Shown: in pieces, positions 60,103 through 64,000 of the stretch
How the letters are laid out: every line of letters starts with the position of its first letter
Position numbering within the stretch: position 1 is the stretch's first letter
Assembly: GCA_016194865.1 (NCBI GenBank)
Contig: JACQAT010000005.1
Coordinates: 1 to 64,000 of the forward strand
Source of the DNA: Chloroflexota bacterium
GTDB taxonomy: Bacteria; Chloroflexota; Limnocylindria; P2-11E
Length of the DNA stretch: 64,000 nt
Reading direction: 5' to 3'
The notes under the pieces: model-generated
Told to the model about the DNA's origin: nothing
The model's input: the letters and a program-made list of their open reading frames with translations, nothing else
Databases searched by the model: none
Position numbers and translations under genes: made by a program

Positions 60103-61291
60103 GGCGGCTGCCGACCGGCGTCTTCGCCGGCGGCTGCGTTGCCTCCGCGTACGCGCGCAGCGCGGCGGTGATGGCGACGCCGGCCTCGACGGGCTGGTTC
60201 AGGTCCTTGAGCGTCAGCTCCAGCGCCGAGAGGAAGCCCAGCATGTCCTGCAGGGTCACGAAGCCCATGTGGCCGACGCGCGCGATCTGGCCCTCGAGCT
60301 TGCCCTGCCCGCCGGCGATGACCGTGTCGTAGTCGTCGCGCAGGACGCGCATGAAGTTGCGCGAGTCCACGCGCGCGGGCATGCGGAAGGAGGTGCACGT
60401 GGGGGAGGCGTGCGCCTCGTCGGCGAAGAGCCCCAGGCCCGCGGCCTGGATCCCGCGACGCGTCGCGAGGGCGAGGTCGCGGTGGCGCTTGATGATCGAC
60501 TCCAGGCCCTCCTCGGCCATCAGCCGCAGCGCCTCCTGCAGCGCGATGACCACGGTGTTCGCCGGCGTCGCCGGGGTCGAGCCGTGATCGAGCGCGTCCT
60601 TGTACGTCTGCAGGTTGAAGTAGAGCTTCGGCAGGTTCGAGCGATCGAATGCCTTCCAGGCCTTCTCGCTCATCGCGACCATCGACAGCCCTGGAGGCGC
60701 GCCCCAGGCCTTCTGGCTCGCGGTGACGCAGACGTCGATGCCCCACTCGTCGATCTCGAGCTCGACCGCGCCCGCGCCGGACACGCTGTCCACGATGAGC
60801 AGCCGCCCGGACTCGCGCACGACGGCGCTGATCTCCTTCAATGGGTTGAGCACGCCGGTCGAGGTCTCGTTGTGCGTGACGAGGACGGCCTTCGCGCCGT
60901 CACGCGCCTTCTCCTTCGCCAGCTCGTCGCGCACGAGGTCTGGCTCGACCGCGCGGCCCCACGGCACGTCGACGCGCCGCGCGTCCACGCCGTAGGCCCT
61001 GCAGATCTGGAAGAAGCGGTCGCCGAAGGCGCCGTTCACGAAGACGAGCACCTTGTCGCCGCTCGACAGGGTGTTCGCGACCGCGGCCTCCATGCCACCG
61101 GATCCGGAAGCGGTCAGCAGCAGCACGTCGCCCTTCGTGCGCAGGAAGTCCTGCAGCGCGCGGGTGATCGCGGCCATCAGCGCGGCGAACTCGGGGCCGC
61201 GGTGGTTGATCATCGGCCGCGCGGACGCGGCGAGCACCGCCTGGGGCACGAAGGTGGGGCCGGGGATGCGCAGGTTCTGAGGGCGGTACAT
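60098..61291 (-). CDS. Class V aminotransferase (alanine-glyoxylate/serine-pyruvate type)
   Basis: A 397-residue PLP enzyme. It starts MYRPQNLRIPGPTFVPQAVL, has LTASGSGGMEAAVANTL (phosphate loop), NETSTGVLNPLKEI, LIVDSVSGAGAVELEID (PLP Asp) and the Schiff-base Lys in VTASQKAWGAPPGLSMV. These match the serine/alanine-glyoxylate aminotransferase group. Next to serA it may interconvert serine or alanine with glyoxylate, or serve as the phosphohydroxypyruvate aminotransferase. GGAGC lies before the ATG. Its stop overlaps serA. Confidence 0.92.
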   Translation of the reverse strand: MYRPQNLRIPGPTFVPQAVLAASARPMINHRGPEFAALMAAITRALQDFLRTKGDVLLLTASGSGGMEAAVANTLSSGDKVLVFVNGAFGDRFFQICRAYGVDARRVDVPWGRAVEPDLVRDELAKEKARDGAKAVLVTHNETSTGVLNPLKEISAVVRESGRLLIVDSVSGAGAVELEIDEWGIDVCVTASQKAWGAPPGLSMVAMSEKAWKAFDRSNLPKLYFNLQTYKDALDHGSTPATPANTVVIALQEALRLMAEEGLESIIKRHRDLALATRRGIQAAGLGLFADEAHASPTCTSFRMPARVDSRNFMRVLRDDYDTVIAGGQGKLEGQIARVGHMGFVTLQDMLGFLSALELTLKDLNQPVEAGVAITAALRAYAEATQPPAKTPVGSRR

Positions 61292-61376
61292 GGGAGGAGG
61301 GCTCCTTCCGTTTCGCTCGTGCCTATGATGCCAGCGCCGGCCGCGTCAGACAACGCCGAAGAGAGGAAATGTTGAA

Positions 61377-62036
61377 CTGAAGTTCGCTGCTTCCATCCTC
61401 AACGCAGATTTCGGACGCCTCGCCGACGCCGTCCAGGCGGCCCAGGCGGCGGGCGCGGATTGGATCCACGTCGACGTGATGGACGGCCATTACGTGCCGA
61501 ATCTCACATTCGGGCCGAAGATGGTCGAGGACCTCCATCGCGCGACGACCCTGCCGCTCGACGTGCATCTGATGATCGAGCGTCCCGAGATCTGGGTCGA
61601 TCGCTTCGTCGACGCCGGCGCGTCGTACGTCACTGTGCACATCGAATCGACGGCGGATGCAGGGGGCGCGCTCGCGCGCATCCGCGAGCGTGGCGTGCGG
61701 CCCGGGATCACGCTCGTCCCCGAAACCCCGCTCGCGCGCATCCTTCCGTACCTCTTGAGCGTCGACCTCGTCCTCGTCATGAGCGTGAAGCCGGGATTCG
61801 GCGGTCAGCCGTTCATCGAGAGCTCCATCGACAAGATCCGCGCGCTGCGCGCGGAGCTCGATACGCGTGGTCTATCGCGCGTCGAGCTGGAGGTGGACGG
61901 CGGCATCAAGGCCGAGAACGCGAGGCGCGTCGCCGATGCGGGCGCCACCGTGCTCGTCGCGGGCTCCGCGATCTTCCTCGATCCGGCCGGCCCCCACGTG
62001 GCGCTCGCGAAGCTGAAGCGCGCGGCCTCGGGCTAG
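61377..62036 (+). CDS. rpe: Ribulose-phosphate 3-epimerase with apparent CTG start
   Basis: A 219-residue TIM-barrel epimerase of the pentose phosphate pathway (ribulose 5-phosphate to xylulose 5-phosphate). Family N-terminus KFAASILNADFGRLADAV follows directly on a CTG at 61377, exactly where MKxAxSILxADF begins in other Rpe. AGAGGA is about nine bases upstream of the CTG. Catalytic segments are DWIHVDVMDGHYVPNLTFGP, DVHLMIERPE, VMSVKPGFGGQPFI and ELEVDGGIKAENA. The only nearby ATG (61370 region) opens a 3-codon reading in another frame. The stop shares CTAG with the convergent zincin gene. Confidence 0.92.
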   Translation: MKFAASILNADFGRLADAVQAAQAAGADWIHVDVMDGHYVPNLTFGPKMVEDLHRATTLPLDVHLMIERPEIWVDRFVDAGASYVTVHIESTADAGGALARIRERGVRPGITLVPETPLARILPYLLSVDLVLVMSVKPGFGGQPFIESSIDKIRALRAELDTRGLSRVELEVDGGIKAENARRVADAGATVLVAGSAIFLDPAGPHVALAKLKRAASG

Positions 62037-62401
62037 TCCTCGTCCCCGAGCCCGAGCTCGTGTAAGCGTTCGTCCGAGATGCCGAAGTGATGCGCGATCT
62101 CGTGCACGACCGTGTCGCGGACGATGCGCGCCTGGATGTGCGGCGACGCGCTGATGGACTCGATCGGCCTGCGGAAGATCGTGATGCGGTCTGGCAGATA
62201 GGGCTCGTCCAGGCCGCGCTGCGTCAGTGGGACACCTTCGTACAGTCCGAGCAGCGTTCCGCCATCGGGCAGGCGCGCCGCATCTGGCTCGTCCTCGACG
62301 ATGATCTCGACATTGCGCATCCGTTCGCGGAACCGGGGCGGGAGATCGGCCAGGGCACGTCTGACGAGGCGTGCGAAACGGGCGCGCCGCAGGTCCGACA
62401 T
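62033..62401 (-). CDS. Small zincin-like metallopeptidase (PF06262/DUF1025 type)
   Basis: A 122-residue protein with the zinc motif HEIAHHFGISDERLHELG (HExxHxxGxxD), preceded by LGLYEGVPLTQRG and PDRITIFRRPIE, the standard pattern of the minimal zincin family. Function is unknown although the fold is that of a protease. ATG at 62401. Its TAG and the rpe TAG are the two strands of one CTAG. Confidence 0.9.
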   Translation of the reverse strand: MSDLRRARFARLVRRALADLPPRFRERMRNVEIIVEDEPDAARLPDGGTLLGLYEGVPLTQRGLDEPYLPDRITIFRRPIESISASPHIQARIVRDTVVHEIAHHFGISDERLHELGLGDED

Positions 62402-62410
62402 GCGGTCACT

Positions 62411-63019
62411 CTAGTCAACCTCTTGACCCTCGCCGCAGATGACGCGGAGCCGTCGCAGCGCGCGCGCACGCATGCGGCACACGCCGGACTCCGAGAGGCC
62501 GACGCGCGCGCCGATCTCCTTCAGCGTGTAGCCGCGTCCGAACGACAGCACGATCACCCGGCGCTCGAGCGCGGGCAGGCGGCGGACACAGGCGCGGACC
62601 CCCGCCCAGCGCGCGTCCTGCGTCGAGCGGCACACGGCAGCGGAGCGCTGCGGCGGCTCCAGTCCGTGCTCGAGGCAGCGATCGAGCGAGACCTCGAGGT
62701 ACGGAGGCGCGAGCTCGCTGTCGGCCGCGCGTGCCGCCTTGTACTCGCGCCGCGCGGTGCGCGTGAGCGGATCGCGGGCGCGCAGCGCGTCGAGCACCTG
62801 GCCGCGCACGCGACGCGCGGCGTATGCCCCGAACGGCGCGCCCGCCGTGGACCGGTAGCGCCGCGCCGCCTGGACCAGACCGAGGACGCCCCAGGCGATC
62901 AGGTCTTCGCGCTCCGCGCCGCGACAGCGTGGGTCGAGCGAGCGCGCCGCGACGGATCTCGCGTAGCCGAGGTGCGCGATGATGCGGTCGTCGATCGCCC
63001 CGTTCGGCTCCACATCCAC
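62411..63019 (-). CDS. Sigma-70 family RNA polymerase sigma factor (SigF/FliA-like)
   Basis: A 202-residue sigma factor. Region 2 reads AREDLIAWGVLGLVQAARRY-like (REDLIAWGVLGLVQAARRYR) and YAARRVRGQVLDALRARD. Region 4 is LPALERRVIVLSFGRGYTLK, EIGARVGLSESGVCRMRARA. The linker is short and region 3 reduced, as in FliA/WhiG/SigF-like factors, but no flagellar or sporulation genes are nearby. Its upstream region holds a TTGACA followed by 17 bases and TACGTT on this strand, a possible promoter, within a palindrome shared with the divergent HD gene. Confidence 0.85.
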   Translation of the reverse strand: MDVEPNGAIDDRIIAHLGYARSVAARSLDPRCRGAEREDLIAWGVLGLVQAARRYRSTAGAPFGAYAARRVRGQVLDALRARDPLTRTARREYKAARAADSELAPPYLEVSLDRCLEHGLEPPQRSAAVCRSTQDARWAGVRACVRRLPALERRVIVLSFGRGYTLKEIGARVGLSESGVCRMRARALRRLRVICGEGQEVD

Positions 63020-63062
63020 TCCCCTTGGCGCTCGCCGCGAACGTACGAGACGCGCCCATAGG

Positions 63063-63092
63063 TGTCAATAGCGAATTGACATGTTATCCACA
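63063..63092. promoter_or_regulatory. Divergent operator-like palindrome and DnaA box
   Basis: TGTCAAT-AGCGA-ATTGACA (63063-63081) is a perfect inverted repeat whose two arms each contain a TTGACA -35-like hexamer facing outward. TTATCCACA at 63084-63092 is a perfect match to the DnaA box. Both lie between the sigma gene and the HD hydrolase gene. Confidence 0.5.
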
Positions 63093-63098
63093 GAAATG

Positions 63099-63617
63099 AT
63101 GGCGCTCACGCTCTTCGACCGCTACGCATACCCCGACTGGCTGCGACGGCACAGCCTGGCGGTCGGCCGGATCGCCATGGCGCTCGCGGCGGCGCACCGC
63201 CGCGCCGGCCACGACCTCGACCCCGACGCGGTCGGCCTCGCCGGGTACCTGCATGACATCGGCAAGAGCCCGCTCCTCGACGGCGACGGCCGGGATCACA
63301 ACCAGATCTCGGCGCTTGTGGTGAGCGCGCATGGCCACGCCGACCTTGCGGAGCTCGTGCGCCGGCACCCGGTCTACGCCTCGATGGACCCGGGGCTCGC
63401 CCCGCGGACCCTGGCGGAGCGCATCGTGCACTACGCGGATCGGCGTGGTCTGTTCGAGGTCGTCACACTCGAGGAGCGGATGGGAGAGCAGCAGGCGCGC
63501 GCCCCACAGTTCGTGCATCTGCGCGACGCGCAGCTGCGCGCGGTGCGCGAGATCGAGCGCAGCGTGTTCGACGGCCTGCCGTTCGGACCCGATCAGCTGG
63601 CTGAGCAGGTGACGTGA
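63099..63617 (+). CDS. HD-domain hydrolase
   Basis: About 172 residues. The HD site is visible as RRHSLAVGRIAMALA (His), GYLHDIGKSPLL (HD) and VHYADRRGLF (Asp), like YqeK and other small HDIG-type phosphohydrolases. GDGRDHNQISALVVSAHGHA lies between. ATG 63099 is preferred; 63096 and 63081 are possible. The substrate is unknown; relatives act on dinucleotides or nucleotides. Its stop overlaps the next GTG (GTGA). Confidence 0.85.
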   Translation: MALTLFDRYAYPDWLRRHSLAVGRIAMALAAAHRRAGHDLDPDAVGLAGYLHDIGKSPLLDGDGRDHNQISALVVSAHGHADLAELVRRHPVYASMDPGLAPRTLAERIVHYADRRGLFEVVTLEERMGEQQARAPQFVHLRDAQLRAVREIERSVFDGLPFGPDQLAEQVT

Positions 63618-64000
63618 ACGCGAACAAGGACCGCCTGGCGCGGCGGATCGCGGAGCTGAGCGCCATCGGCGGGCACGGCGACGCGGTGACGCGGCTCGGC
63701 CTCACGCTCGCGGAAGCGCAGGCGCAGGAGCTCGTCGCGTCATGGCTGCGCGCGCGCGGCGCGGCGATCCGCACCGACGAGGCGCGGAACGTCTACGGGC
63801 GATTCGGTGGTCCCGGCCCCGCGGTGCTCGTGGGCTCGCATCTCGACTCCGTTCCCGAAGGCGGCCGGTATGACGGCGCGCTCGGCGTCCTCTGCGCGGT
63901 CGAAGCGGTCGACACCATCCTCGACGCGGGTCGCACCCTTCGGCGGCCGCTCGAGGTGGTCGGCTGGTGCGATGAGGAGGGCGCGCGGTTCGGCATCGGG
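63614..64000 (+). CDS. M20-type amidohydrolase (AllC/HyuC family), partial at right edge
   Basis: The first 129 residues of a zinc amidohydrolase of the allantoate amidohydrolase/N-carbamoyl-L-amino-acid hydrolase group. The family order RIAELSAIGG, then TRLGLTLAEAQAQELVASWL, VYGRFGG, VLVGSHLDSVPEGGRYDGAL (metal His and Asp) and VVGWCDEEGARFG (catalytic Glu-Glu) is plain. The GTG start at 63614 overlaps the HD hydrolase stop. The frame is open to the edge of the window. Confidence 0.9.
   Translation, partial: MNANKDRLARRIAELSAIGGHGDAVTRLGLTLAEAQAQELVASWLRARGAAIRTDEARNVYGRFGGPGPAVLVGSHLDSVPEGGRYDGALGVLCAVEAVDTILDAGRTLRRPLEVVGWCDEEGARFGIG

Overview
The window is about 70% G+C, with tightly packed genes and many GTG or TTG starts and 1-4 nt overlaps (ATGA, GTGA, TGATG). 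An intact lysW-lysX-lysY-lysZ-lysJ-lysK cluster, a GerW/YtfJ-type protein, an fhaA-fhaB-rodA-pbpA block and many GAF/HD-GYP signalling proteins suggest a free-living Chloroflexota bacterium, perhaps of the Limnocylindria/Dormibacteria kind. That assignment is inference from gene content; there is no rRNA or ribosomal protein gene to test it.

Layout. 1-2860 is accessory: an IS481-like transposase start at the edge, a methyltransferase, an ECF sigma/anti-sigma pair, a small membrane protein, then a graveyard of gene fragments. 2861-7992 is the LysW-carrier amino-acid operon. 8020-13903 holds a CHASE2 cyclase, a GAF protein, a GAF-HD-GYP protein, an MBL hydrolase, a GerW-like protein and a ParB-domain protein, followed by tRNA-Leu(UAG). 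14007-24283 has a dehydrogenase, trigger factor, a Tat-exported dienelactone hydrolase, a two-component/Hpt/CpaE-like cluster, and clpP-clpX. 24336-28137 is an iron-type ABC importer. 28173-33678 has small redox, cupin and SDR genes and a 1222-residue GAF/HD-GYP/GGDEF protein. 33773-40039 has valS, mgsA, an acetolactate-synthase-like enzyme and an aldehyde dehydrogenase. 40140-44833 is a sugar ABC importer with two paralogous binding proteins. 44826-49652 runs from an FmdB-type protein through FHA proteins to a RodA/PBP pair. 49887-54318 is a MoxR-DUF58-transglutaminase operon, with a YbaK-like deacylase and an epimerase behind it. 55759-58062 is a three-gene minus-strand operon described below. 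58181-64000 holds serA, an aminotransferase, rpe, a zincin, a sigma factor, an HD hydrolase and a partial amidohydrolase.

Most interesting system. 55759-58062 encodes a 230-residue Lys/Asp/Pro/Thr-rich repeat protein, a 233-residue protein that looks like an ATP-grasp ligase without its ATP-binding core, and an apparently intact ATP-grasp ligase resembling the graspetide (omega-ester peptide) macrocyclases. I read it as a candidate RiPP system with an unusually large multi-repeat precursor and a paired pseudo-ligase.

A second theme is start codons. Three conserved genes (ybaK-like at 54315, serA at about 60102, rpe at 61377) have CTG, GTT and CTG where the family's initiator methionine should be, with no canonical in-frame start nearby. 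A third theme is perfect 12-14 bp hairpins with 4-nt loops, and a large GC palindrome inserted in frame inside valS.
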